Source of the DNA: an uncultured euryarchaeote
GTDB taxonomy: Archaea; Thermoplasmatota; Poseidoniia; Poseidoniales; Thalassarchaeaceae
Length of the DNA stretch: 13,116 bases
Direction of reading: 5' to 3'
NCBI GenBank assembly: GCA_937901365.1
Contig: CALCEF010000098.1
Span: 1-13,116, forward strand
Shown here: positions 1 through 7,829 of the stretch, one piece after another
How positions within the stretch are numbered: position 1 is the first letter of the stretch
Layout: each line of letters opens with the position of its first letter
Notes under the pieces: generated by a model
Database searches by the model: none
Told to the model about the DNA's origin: nothing
Seen by the model: only the letters and a program-made list of their open reading frames with translations
Position numbers and translations under genes: made by a program

Positions 1-491
1 TTCAGAACAGAAGAATGTTCAGCACCCTGCAACAATCTTTCAACAGCTTGACTGGCCAAAGGTAGAGCCTCTTCATCCCCAATGATGACCACGGTTGAAC
101 CATAAATGACAATCTCTGCACCAGAGTGCTCCTCAATCAATTCGCGAATTCGCCCGTTACGCCCTATGAGGCGACTTCGAATCCGTCGTTGTTGGTTGGC
201 ATTTTTCCCAACATATTCTCGCATGTCGTAGAGCATTAGATGCTGATCGTCTTTGAGTAATTGTAGGGCTCTTTCAGGATTCATACCTCGACCAATTGCT
301 CGAATAACATCTGGAAATTTCATTCGAATAATCGGGTCAAATTCTTCGTTCCATACAACAGAAACATCACCACTCTTGGAATCGATGTGGAGTTTTGAAT
401 TGGTTGCTTCCTCCAACGCTTTGCGCGTCGCGCCATTCCGTCCAATAAGTACCGCAATGCGGTCTTGCGGAATTCGAGCCAAACCCTCCAT
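1..491 (-). CDS. Archaeal Dim2/Pno1-like KH-domain RNA-binding protein (3' end outside window)
   Basis: This is an RNA-binding protein of the archaeal Dim2/Pno1 (Krr1-related) family, which is linked to maturation of the 3' end of small-subunit rRNA. The 163 visible residues contain two KH domains. The first carries the GRNG loop at residues 17-20 (VLIGRNGATRKALEE) and the second the GRNG loop at 110-113 (RLIGRNGRIRELIEE). Between them lies AIGRGMNPERALQLL (65-79), a hallmark of this family. The reading frame runs off the left edge, so only a short C-terminus should be missing. I chose the ATG at 489-491 because KH1 begins immediately after it. A GAGGAGG motif lies about 17 nt upstream, which is rather far, so a start slightly upstream is possible. 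The gene begins 26 bp after the stop of the Ig/CARDB gene on the same strand, so co-transcription is likely. The family call is confident; the exact start is not. Confidence 0.9.
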   Translation of the reverse strand, partial: MEGLARIPQDRIAVLIGRNGATRKALEEATNSKLHIDSKSGDVSVVWNEEFDPIIRMKFPDVIRAIGRGMNPERALQLLKDDQHLMLYDMREYVGKNANQQRRIRSRLIGRNGRIRELIEEHSGAEIVIYGSTVVIIGDEEALPLASQAVERLLQGAEHSSVL

Positions 492-517
492 TGGCCCCGC
501 GACCGAGGCCTCCTCTT

Positions 518-2302
518 TCAAGACGCCGATTGCCGCCGATTGAGGACATGGCTTGCAAACAAGCCAGCAAGAAGCAACAAAACAAGGTCGGGTGTAAATC
601 CACTAACCGAGCCAACAACCTCTGGGTCGGCCGCACCGATGAGTAGGAACGCCTCATTATTCCCCTCATCTCGTTCAGAGATTGAATCGTCGGGGTCGAC
701 GACTACCCGTAGGTCAAATTCACCTGCTGTAAGCAATGTAATGTTGACAGCAATATCCTCCTGCTGATCGATGAAACTGTTCACTGGTATGACCATTGAA
801 TTTAGTGCGGTCCATTGTGTCAACGAATCACGACTTGCAGGCGCACTCTCGATTCTCACAACTACACTTCCAAGGTATACTTCATTGGTTTCAATTGTTG
901 CTTCAAGTAGAACGGGGTCTTCCGAACCAGCTCTGACAACCAAGCGGTCAAGGGAAGCGTCAGAAATTGAGAAATCCAAACCTGGCAAGATGAGGAAGTG
1001 AGATGCAGGGGTTGTCACAGTATTGCCTGCATCATCCACAAGTGTCGCGCGAAGAGAAAGGTATTGCCCCGCTCTGGTTGACCAGTCGATGGCAGCAGAG
1101 AGGTGGCTAGAGGTACCAGATCCTACACTAAGCCAATCTGAAGAGATGTCAGGTGTATTGCCTGCACCATTCGAATCAAATCCGTATTCGATGTAACAGG
1201 ATGCGGCGTCAATACCAGAATGTGCATCTGTCGAATCCACTGTAACGGCAACCTGTCCAGACAGGGAATCGGTTAGGGTGGGGAGAATCCACCCTCCCGC
1301 AACCGGCGCGGTTCGATCAACCATGATTGTGATATTGAGGGGTTCACCAATATTCCCCACCCTGTCTTCGGCCCGGAATTGTATTGTTCGAACACCCTCT
1401 TCCAGTGACATTGAACCATATCCAGCAGATCCTATGTCCACCCAATTATCGGCGCTGTCACGCACATGATATGTCGAAATGCCCGAACCACCATTGTCGG
1501 TTGCTCCACTCGATAAATCGTTGAAGATCAAGGTCGTTGCATCAGTCCACGAACCTGTTGCTACCGAGAGTGAAGGTGTGCCCACATCAGGTCCACTGCG
1601 ATCAATACCAATATGGATAGAAGTCTGAGCTGAATTACCTCCTTCATCAAACACTGATAGAATAGGATTCCAAACACCTTCTGGTAAATCTCCGGGAGAC
1701 CAAGCCCACGAGTTGAGTATTGTCCCTGGCCCATCTTGTGCTGGTGTACCTGAACCGGGAACACCGGTCAAAGTTGCGTACGAAAGATGTGTATCAGAAC
1801 CAGTCCAATCAAAATTAATCGTTCCCGATTCGCTTGTTGTAAACCAAGCACGGTTGATTGTGGAAGATCCATCGCCGACATCAGACCCAGATGTGGTCAA
1901 TGTGAGACCGCTTGGTGCAGTATTGTCAATCGTGAAGGTTGGACTGACCACCCAACCAGTGGTTGTTGCATTGGTCAGTGTACCTTCGATTCTCAATTGG
2001 TAATCTCCATCGCTGTGCGCACTTGTGTCCCATGCGGTCAACCATGGTGCTGATGTAATCGTGGCAATTGCAGACCAAGTTGTTCCATCAGAAACCTCGA
2101 CATTGATGTAGTCCATGTCATCTACGTTCGTTGCTCGAACAGTGTATGTGCCAGAAAGGACCTGTCCAGAATCTGGACCTCCGCTGAAGTCTAAATCATC
2201 GCTTCGCCCTGATGATGCATCTACACTGAACCATGCTCCATGAGGCACAAGACACAGTAGAATTACTGTGGTCGTGGCCAAAAAGAAGCGGCGGGAAAGC
2301 AT
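518..2302 (-). CDS. Secreted, C-terminally anchored Ig-like/CARDB surface protein
   Basis: This is a 594-residue predicted extracellular protein of unknown ligand. An N-terminal signal peptide (basic LSRRFF, then a hydrophobic stretch to about residue 25) is followed by about four Ig-like beta-sandwich modules at roughly 35-128, 129-233, 236-331 and 332-439. Three junctions carry similar linkers: DNTAPSGL, DRSGPDVG and DRTAPVAGG. A CARDB domain follows (about 441-557) with the typical ending VVVDPDDSISERDEGNNEA. A C-terminal membrane helix (about 568-585, LVLLLLAGLFASHVL) and a short NRRQ tail anchor it. The start at 2302 is preferred over the in-frame ATG at 2329 because a GGAAGGA motif lies 9 nt upstream of 2302 and the shorter form begins directly with the signal peptide. 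The gene is head-to-head with the zinc-ribbon CARDB gene and precedes the KH gene. The architecture suggests adhesion or surface scaffolding; that role is inferred. Confidence 0.8.
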   Translation of the reverse strand: MLSRRFFLATTTVILLCLVPHGAWFSVDASSGRSDDLDFSGGPDSGQVLSGTYTVRATNVDDMDYINVEVSDGTTWSAIATITSAPWLTAWDTSAHSDGDYQLRIEGTLTNATTTGWVVSPTFTIDNTAPSGLTLTTSGSDVGDGSSTINRAWFTTSESGTINFDWTGSDTHLSYATLTGVPGSGTPAQDGPGTILNSWAWSPGDLPEGVWNPILSVFDEGGNSAQTSIHIGIDRSGPDVGTPSLSVATGSWTDATTLIFNDLSSGATDNGGSGISTYHVRDSADNWVDIGSAGYGSMSLEEGVRTIQFRAEDRVGNIGEPLNITIMVDRTAPVAGGWILPTLTDSLSGQVAVTVDSTDAHSGIDAASCYIEYGFDSNGAGNTPDISSDWLSVGSGTSSHLSAAIDWSTRAGQYLSLRATLVDDAGNTVTTPASHFLILPGLDFSISDASLDRLVVRAGSEDPVLLEATIETNEVYLGSVVVRIESAPASRDSLTQWTALNSMVIPVNSFIDQQEDIAVNITLLTAGEFDLRVVVDPDDSISERDEGNNEAFLLIGAADPEVVGSVSGFTPDLVLLLLAGLFASHVLNRRQSAS

Positions 2303-2436
2303 CGGCACCAATCCTTCCACAATATGCATCGACCTTCAAGGCTTTCCAATGGGACCCGCGAGACTATCACTTGCTTGGGGTATTCAGGCGCTTTCGGAAA
2401 GCAGGTTTGAAGTGCCTCGGCCGTTCTCCTGAACCC

Positions 2437-5130
2437 ATGGAGCGGACCCCGCTGGCACAGATTTTGTGCGCGCTTCTCTTCCTCATGCCCCTATTGGCAA
2501 TCTCCAGCCCGGTTAGCGCGGAATTATCTGGCGACGTTGCTTTTAGCACAGAGGGCCTCTCCATGAGTCCATCAACAGCGGTAGAAGGGGGAGATGTAAC
2601 ATTCACTCTTTCACTCCAAAATGTCGCGAATACAATTGCCGAAGACGTAGTCGTCGAATTTCACAAAAATAGTTTCGAAATGGGTAATCCTGCAGCATTA
2701 CACACCGTAGATATCGCTGCGAGTTCGTTTGAAGACGTGGATTTTGTTTGGTCAAACCTCGCATGGGGTGATGGTGAACAGACACTATTCATTCGTGTCA
2801 ATCATAATAATGATCCACAAATCATTTCGCACGATTTCGATGTAGAGGGACTGGCAAATCTTCGATTTTCCTACTTTGAAATCTCACCAGCAACTGGTGC
2901 CCATGAAGGAGAACCGGTTCAAATCCAAATCGAGGTAGAAAATGCAGGTCACGCGGATGCACCCGCCAGCCATCTTGAACTGACTGTTGCAGGATCCGCA
3001 AATCTTCTCTCCGTATCTCCTTTACAAGCAGGCGATTCTGTTTGGATGAACCAGACCGCTACAGCACCGGCTGCTGGAACATATGACGTGTTTGGAGTCG
3101 TGAATGCAGACAGTAGTGACAACATTGTCGAATCAACGACAGGAGATAATACAGAATCGCGTTCGCTAGTTGTGGATACATTGCCAGATTATCGACACGC
3201 TGACGGCCCAACAGTCGTTGCTGAACCGGGTTTGGCAGGTCCTTGGACAGTGAGTGGGACCATCGCTCGAGATGGTGGCTCTGGCACGACATCCGTGCCA
3301 TTGGAAATTCGCATTCAGAATGGCATTGCTCTTGAGGTCGTGAACCTACAATTCACAGATTCAGATTCTTTTGCAGAATATTCCGTCTCGATTACATCGG
3401 GTGACTTAACTGAAACAACCCCGGGTGACATTTTCCTTGATCTGGAAATTGATCCATCTGAGAGCGTGGCACAATCAAATTCATTCAACAATTTGGAAAC
3501 CACATCATTGACAATTTATCAAGAACCGAATGTCGTCGTAACAGGGGCATCTCCACAGTCACCTACGACTGTTCCAGGGAGTATGATTACGTTCACTGTG
3601 ACATTGCAAAATGTCGGCATGGTCGAAACAAAAGGAGTTCTGTCGGCGACATTTGATGGTCAAGTTCTGACTCCTCAAAATATTACTTTACTTTCTTCAA
3701 ATACGGGAAATGAGGGTCAACACAGCGCAACTTTCACCGCCTTTGCAGAAGGCCTGACACGAGACATACCATTTGTGGCAACCTGGACAAAAACACCTGG
3801 ATTTTTTGACCGTTTGGAAACTGATAATGTCGCAACTACTTCGGTGAGTTTGATTTCTGATTTGCAATTACAATTCCTCGCCAACACAGAAGGATGGACG
3901 CCAGCAGCTCCCCCGCTCTATGCAGGGTACACTTACGTCTACACAATCGATGCTAAAGCCCAGAGTGGTGCTGGCGATGAGACATTCAACTGTGTAGATC
4001 GTTCCACAGGGGTCATCTTAGACACGACACCTACGTTGACTTTTGAAACAGAACAACAGCAAACAATCCGCTGTGAGATTTCAGTGAACCAGCCCGGGCA
4101 AATCGAACTTGCAGTGATTCCGCATGGCTCAAGCATACAAACACCTCACGCCAAGGTTTGGTCAGTAGAACCTGAAGGTGGTACCGACACTTCAGGTGAG
4201 GGTGACTCCACATCGATTATGCTGTTTGCAATTGCAGGGTTGGTTGCATTAGGTGCTCTTGTTGGTGCTGTGGTACTCACACGACGTGGATTGGCTGATG
4301 CCGACCGTGAAACGTACGATTTGTGTCCTGCCTGTGACGGCGATATTGAAGGCGATGAAGACATCTGTCCACACTGTGATTTTGATTTACGAGTTGGCCG
4401 TGCTAAATTCCATGATTGTCTTGATTGTAATTCCACAATCCCGTCGATGTTGGAGCATTGTCCATATTGTGGCGCAGAGCAGGATATGGGTGCGCACTAT
4501 ACCCGGCGCGAACAAAAATTCAAGCCATTGCCTGCAGAAGTTGAAGAAGAACAGGTCGAGGAAGAAGACGAGGATGAAATTGTCAGGGGTTACGAAGGCT
4601 TCGACACACACGCAGGCTCTCTTGGATTCACTGAGGATCAGTGGGAGGGTGAATGGGATGAAAATATCTCTGAAGCCGAGACATATTTCGACGCCAAGGA
4701 AGAGGCTCGATTGGCAGCAGAAGCCGAAGCCACCGGCGGTGACGAAGTCGAGGATATTGTAGAGTCCACCGAACTCAGTGAAGTGATGGATGAAATGCCT
4801 GAGCACGATCTCGATGCGTTCCTTGGCGAAGTTGGCACCCGGCAACACCTTTCAGATGACGATGTTGAACTGACAGCGTCCGATGCGAGTTATCGTGAAC
4901 AAATTTTCGAACTGACCGGAGAGGATGGTGTTTTACCGGGGCAACAGGTCAATGTCGAAGCAATCGTTGACAATACCGTGGTCGGCAATGAAGTCCGTTC
5001 CACCAGCAGCGATTTCACCATTCCCGACGAAGAACAGCCCGTCGCTAAGCCAGAGTCAGAATCTGAACCCGCTCCAGACCAACCCGCTTCTAAGCGGCGA
5101 GGTGTCCGCCGTCGAAAGAAGGAAGAATAG
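2437..5130 (+). CDS. Membrane protein: five CARDB-like ectodomain repeats, one TM helix, cytosolic double zinc ribbon
   Basis: An 897-residue type I membrane protein. A signal peptide (1-28, ending SSPVSA) precedes five CARDB/Ig-like modules starting near residues 29, 138, 250, 362 and 473, a regular period of about 111 residues. Recurrent module signs include FTLSLQNV, IQIEVENAG and FTVTLQNVG near module starts, and DNIVESTTGDN and AQSNSFNN near their ends. One membrane helix lies at about 592-616. It is followed at once by two zinc ribbons: CPAC/CPHC (C630, C633, C644, C647) and CLDC/CPYC (C661, C664, C675, C678). The remaining cytosolic part is very acidic (Glu/Asp run near 700-712) and ends in a basic tail (KRRGVRRRKKEE). 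An open frame extends upstream to 2233, but the ATG at 2437 starts exactly at the signal peptide. The divergent neighbour is another CARDB protein. The ligand is unknown; a link from the surface to cytosolic partners is inferred. Confidence 0.82.
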   Translation: MERTPLAQILCALLFLMPLLAISSPVSAELSGDVAFSTEGLSMSPSTAVEGGDVTFTLSLQNVANTIAEDVVVEFHKNSFEMGNPAALHTVDIAASSFEDVDFVWSNLAWGDGEQTLFIRVNHNNDPQIISHDFDVEGLANLRFSYFEISPATGAHEGEPVQIQIEVENAGHADAPASHLELTVAGSANLLSVSPLQAGDSVWMNQTATAPAAGTYDVFGVVNADSSDNIVESTTGDNTESRSLVVDTLPDYRHADGPTVVAEPGLAGPWTVSGTIARDGGSGTTSVPLEIRIQNGIALEVVNLQFTDSDSFAEYSVSITSGDLTETTPGDIFLDLEIDPSESVAQSNSFNNLETTSLTIYQEPNVVVTGASPQSPTTVPGSMITFTVTLQNVGMVETKGVLSATFDGQVLTPQNITLLSSNTGNEGQHSATFTAFAEGLTRDIPFVATWTKTPGFFDRLETDNVATTSVSLISDLQLQFLANTEGWTPAAPPLYAGYTYVYTIDAKAQSGAGDETFNCVDRSTGVILDTTPTLTFETEQQQTIRCEISVNQPGQIELAVIPHGSSIQTPHAKVWSVEPEGGTDTSGEGDSTSIMLFAIAGLVALGALVGAVVLTRRGLADADRETYDLCPACDGDIEGDEDICPHCDFDLRVGRAKFHDCLDCNSTIPSMLEHCPYCGAEQDMGAHYTRREQKFKPLPAEVEEEQVEEEDEDEIVRGYEGFDTHAGSLGFTEDQWEGEWDENISEAETYFDAKEEARLAAEAEATGGDEVEDIVESTELSEVMDEMPEHDLDAFLGEVGTRQHLSDDDVELTASDASYREQIFELTGEDGVLPGQQVNVEAIVDNTVVGNEVRSTSSDFTIPDEEQPVAKPESESEPAPDQPASKRRGVRRRKKEE

Positions 5131-5191
5131 ACGTTCTTGAGGCCGTCACACAGAAATGTGAACCCCTACACCCGATAGACGAGGGACAGGG

Positions 5192-5827
5192 TTGTCAGGA
5201 CTGCGTACAAGGACGATGAGCGCCATCATGGCCGTACTTTTCGTGTCCATGGCCATGCCTGGTTGTCTATCTCTTGTTCTCGGTCGAGAAATGATGGAAA
5301 GTGCCAGAGGTTTCCCCGAAGTTCAGGAAAAACCAACGCTTTACGACCTATCGCACACATTCGTTATCGACGGCACCGAACTTCTTCCCACTCAAAGCCA
5401 AAAAACGCTCTATGAACCAATCCCAATAGATGATACCGTGCGCGAAGTCATCATCTATTTCGAGACTTCAGTCAATTATTTCCTTGGAGATGCCGATATT
5501 CGATATGTACACGTTGAGTTGTTGTGGTGTGAGGACGATGGTGCTGGCAACCCCCTAAACTGTGACCAATCCAACCCGATTTACGAGGTAATGGCCGACA
5601 ACGGATCTTACGAACCAGAACGAATTGAATTAGATCGGAATGAGAATCCCTTTGAAAGTGGCGTATGGAGTCTTACTGTGGACGGTCGTGGAACGGGTTG
5701 GAACACAGGGGTGACCATTGTAGACGAACAAGATTCGTGGATTCTACGAGTCACCGTCGTTCGCCCATGCTTAGCCTTCCCCGAAAGTCCTGATGTATGC
5801 ACTCCAACAATTGAGTTCGAGGATTAA
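5192..5827 (+). CDS. Putative secreted lipoprotein of unknown function
   Basis: A 211-residue protein I do not recognise. Its N-terminus has the shape of an export signal: basic GLRTRT, hydrophobic MSAIMAVLFVSMAM, then PGC with Cys25 as possible lipidation site. The lipobox (MPGC) is a poor match to the usual L-A/S-G/A-C, so lipidation is uncertain. The mature part is beta-rich, with two close cysteine pairs (WCEDDGAGNPLNC and RPCLAFPESPDVC) that could form disulfides outside the cell. The listed start is TTG, preceded by a GAGGG motif; an in-frame ATG at 5216 would give a shorter N-terminus that keeps the signal. It lies 61 bp downstream of the CARDB/zinc-ribbon gene on the same strand and is probably co-transcribed, so it may be a surface partner of that protein. 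Its stop overlaps that of the convergent nuclease gene. Confidence 0.68.
   Translation: MSGLRTRTMSAIMAVLFVSMAMPGCLSLVLGREMMESARGFPEVQEKPTLYDLSHTFVIDGTELLPTQSQKTLYEPIPIDDTVREVIIYFETSVNYFLGDADIRYVHVELLWCEDDGAGNPLNCDQSNPIYEVMADNGSYEPERIELDRNENPFESGVWSLTVDGRGTGWNTGVTIVDEQDSWILRVTVVRPCLAFPESPDVCTPTIEFED
5824..5827. other. Shared TTAA: overlapping stop codons of convergent genes
   Basis: The plus-strand lipoprotein stop (TAA, 5825-5827) and the minus-strand nuclease stop (TAA, 5824-5826 on the other strand) share the palindrome TTAA. Both genes read GAT TAA or equivalent into it, leaving no room for a terminator between them. Confidence 0.8.
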
Positions 5828-7032
5828 ACCAAGCTCTGTGGGCATTTTGACCTGCGCGAGCAATTTCTACACTTCCCTTCTCGCTCATGGTTTCGCTTTG
5901 CGCCACCTTCAACCATAAGGCGTTGAATTTCTTTTACCGATGCAAACAAATCCGCTTTCGCCGCATCATTCCATGCAACGGTGAACAATGAGTCTCCCCC
6001 ATAGCGAAGTATTCCATACTCTGCTTCTGTATCTGTTGTTTTGCTGACTAGGTGAATGTAGGCGAGCAATTGCATTCGGTGACTGTCGTGAGGCTTAGTT
6101 GGTATTTTCCCCGTTTTTTGTTCGACAGGAATGAACTGGTTGTCTATTTTCACGATTTGATCAGGGCGGCCGCGAATACCGGTTTCGTCATCGACAAGTA
6201 AGGCGGCACTTTGGCCTGAATCATCGCTATATGCCAAGATTTCAGTTTTTGACAGCCCAGCGTCCTCTTTAGCATCAAGTGCCTCTCTACCCCTAATCAA
6301 TACGCGATGTAATTGCCAGGCACAGAATAGCAACCAAGCCAAGGTAATTACAATCAATGCAAAGGTCAGAACGGTTCTGTTTTGAGCCCAATAAATGGCC
6401 AATCCATGCAATGCAACCGCAATCGAAGCCAGAAGCAAGCGAACCTCGACTTTACCTGCCCCACTTCCCTCTTCTATTTCAAAACCGGAAACCATCTCTT
6501 CGTCCTGTAGTCCACTTCCATCTATTGTAGGGGGTTGGGCCAATCCGAAGGGGCGTCCCAGCCAGCGTCGCCAAGGCAACGAGATGAGGGTGATTGCCAA
6601 TACTAGCCACACCACGGCCAAGACGATTAGATAACGACCTACATCTTGGATAAATTGTTCTGAAATTGTGCCTTCACTGACGAAGAAAAATGCTGCCGAA
6701 TCGGCCGAAAGAGCACAAACGACCGTAATCCACCATGTCCAGATTACCAACTCCTGTGATGCTCGGGATTCGGAGCGCTTGTAGTCCAACATTTTCTCGT
6801 GAATACGATCATGCTCTCGCATCCCTTGCACCAACGCCTCTCCCTCTCCGCTGACACCTGCTTTGGACAATTGCCAGGAAACTGGACAGTATGTGTGTCT
6901 CTCTAAATCAGATGCCGAAACTGGTAATACAATCCCTTGCAAATCTGTCCAATACCCATCCTTTCGCATCTCCCCTTCGGTGATTGAACCTGAAAGGTCT
7001 AGGGCGTTTTCAACAGATTCATCCTCGCCCAT
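5824..7032 (-). CDS. Cas4/RecB-like PD-(D/E)XK nuclease with four inserted membrane helices
   Basis: A 402-residue protein with all hallmarks of a Cas4-type Fe-S exonuclease. The N-terminal part has SASDLERHTYCP with Cys49, and EHDRIHE with His78. The catalytic core follows near the C-terminus: GRPD (Asp291), VEQKTGK (Glu304, Lys306) and QLLAY (Gln321). It ends with the C-x2-C-x5-C cluster Cys388, Cys391 and Cys397, which together with Cys49 would hold a 4Fe-4S cluster. Between His78 and the PD motif, where Cas4 usually has a few dozen residues, lie about 200 residues containing four strongly hydrophobic segments (about 96-118, 133-152, 196-215, 219-240) separated by polar loops. The core would therefore sit at the membrane. 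No cas genes or repeats are nearby, so it is a solo Cas4-like protein with a role probably outside CRISPR adaptation. The ATG start lacks a clear Shine-Dalgarno. The family assignment is strong; topology and substrate are unknown. Confidence 0.85.
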   Translation of the reverse strand: MGEDESVENALDLSGSITEGEMRKDGYWTDLQGIVLPVSASDLERHTYCPVSWQLSKAGVSGEGEALVQGMREHDRIHEKMLDYKRSESRASQELVIWTWWITVVCALSADSAAFFFVSEGTISEQFIQDVGRYLIVLAVVWLVLAITLISLPWRRWLGRPFGLAQPPTIDGSGLQDEEMVSGFEIEEGSGAGKVEVRLLLASIAVALHGLAIYWAQNRTVLTFALIVITLAWLLFCAWQLHRVLIRGREALDAKEDAGLSKTEILAYSDDSGQSAALLVDDETGIRGRPDQIVKIDNQFIPVEQKTGKIPTKPHDSHRMQLLAYIHLVSKTTDTEAEYGILRYGGDSLFTVAWNDAAKADLFASVKEIQRLMVEGGAKRNHEREGKCRNCSRRSKCPQSLV

Positions 7033-7136
7033 GTCAGAATCAGGACGGACTGAATGTTAAGGATTATTCCGATTCTCCTCGCCGACCCCCAAGAGATTTC
7101 CACCAACCCTCCATTCGGGCCACTGCGTCGAAAAAT

Positions 7137-7150
7137 CTCGCGTGCGCGAG
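7137..7150. repeat. Perfect dyad CTCGCG-TG-CGCGAG upstream of uS2
   Basis: Two perfect 6-bp arms with a 2-bp centre lie 52 bp upstream of the uS2 start, in the divergent region between the nuclease and uS2 genes. As RNA it would fold as a 5-bp stem with a 4-nt loop; as DNA it is a 14-bp palindrome. It could be an operator or part of a structured leader. The rest of the 169-bp region (7033-7201) holds no gene or RNA that I can recognise. Confidence 0.35.
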
Positions 7151-7201
7151 CGAAGCGGTTATGAAGAGGGGGTGGGTGGCGAGGCCGCACGAGGTTACGA
7201 A

Positions 7202-7807
7202 ATGACCGATTCAATGCTGGTTCCTCATGAAACCTATGAGGTAAACAAGGTTCACATTGGTACTCTACAGAAGAGTGCGGACATGAAACCGTTCCTCAGC
7301 GGAGATTCTGATGGTTCTGGATTGCACTTGATTGATTTGGAACACACCGACGCTCGAATGCGAATCGTTGCTCAATTCCTCAATCGATACGATGCGAATC
7401 GAATTCTAGTAGTGAGTGCACGCCAATATGGACAGCGCCCTGCTCGCAAGTTCGCTCAAGCAATCGGTGCCATGCACATCGTTGGTCGATTTATCCCAGG
7501 CACACTCACAAATCCAGGCCTTCGAACTTACATTGAACCCGAACTGATCGTTGTAACAGATCCACAAGCAGATCAGCAATCACTCTCAGAAGCGGTTAGC
7601 AGCGGTTTGCCCGTTGTTGCAATTTGCCATACTAACAACAATCTGCGAAACGTGGATTTGTGCCTTCCTGCAAATAACAAGGCCAAGGAAAGCCTAGCAA
7701 TGATTTACTGGCTACTTTCTCGCGAAGTCCTCAAGGTTCGCGGCACCATGGATGACGACACATGGGAAACCATGCACGATGTTGCTGATTGGAAATCCAC
7801 TTTCTGA
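7202..7807 (+). CDS. rps2: 30S ribosomal protein uS2, archaeal type
   Basis: This is the archaeal form of ribosomal protein S2 (uS2, eukaryotic SA homologue), part of the small subunit near the head-body junction. At 201 residues it is the usual archaeal length. Diagnostic stretches are VHIGTLQKSADMKPF near the N-terminus, LVVSARQYGQRPARKFA, GRFIPGTLTNPGLR, EPELIVVTDPQADQQ, the ICHTNNN segment, and the closing IYWLLSREVLKVRG. The open frame extends upstream to 7142, but the ATG at 7202 is preferred: the protein then begins at the expected place and GAGG lies 7 nt upstream. It is followed after 22 bp by the dihydrouridine synthase gene. The usual archaeal partners of rps2 (rpl18e, rpl13, rps9, rpoN, rpoK, eno) are not in this window. 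Confidence 0.97.
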   Translation: MTDSMLVPHETYEVNKVHIGTLQKSADMKPFLSGDSDGSGLHLIDLEHTDARMRIVAQFLNRYDANRILVVSARQYGQRPARKFAQAIGAMHIVGRFIPGTLTNPGLRTYIEPELIVVTDPQADQQSLSEAVSSGLPVVAICHTNNNLRNVDLCLPANNKAKESLAMIYWLLSREVLKVRGTMDDDTWETMHDVADWKSTF

Positions 7808-7829
7808 GTCATCTCAGTGAGGTGGAGAA

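Noticed and set aside
2233..2436. 68-codon N-terminal extension of the CARDB/zinc-ribbon protein
   Set aside because: It would overlap the divergent surface-protein gene and bury the signal peptide in the interior; the ATG at 2437 starts exactly at the signal peptide.
4253..4848. Overlapping open frames of 153-169 codons on both strands inside the zinc-ribbon protein gene
   Set aside because: They lie wholly within a convincing gene with signal peptide, repeats and zinc ribbons, and their translations show no domain pattern.
5146..5161. TCACA...TGTGA hairpin between the zinc-ribbon gene and the lipoprotein gene
   Set aside because: Only 5 bp of stem and no T tract, so it is too weak to call a terminator or operator.
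5824..7032. CRISPR-Cas locus, because of the Cas4-like gene
   Set aside because: No direct-repeat array and no cas1, cas2 or effector gene is present; the neighbours are a lipoprotein and uS2.
7033..7201. Possible tRNA or other structured RNA gene in the uS2 upstream region
   Set aside because: No T-loop or anticodon-arm pattern and no CCA-proximal acceptor pairing could be found; only the short palindrome at 7137-7150 stands out.
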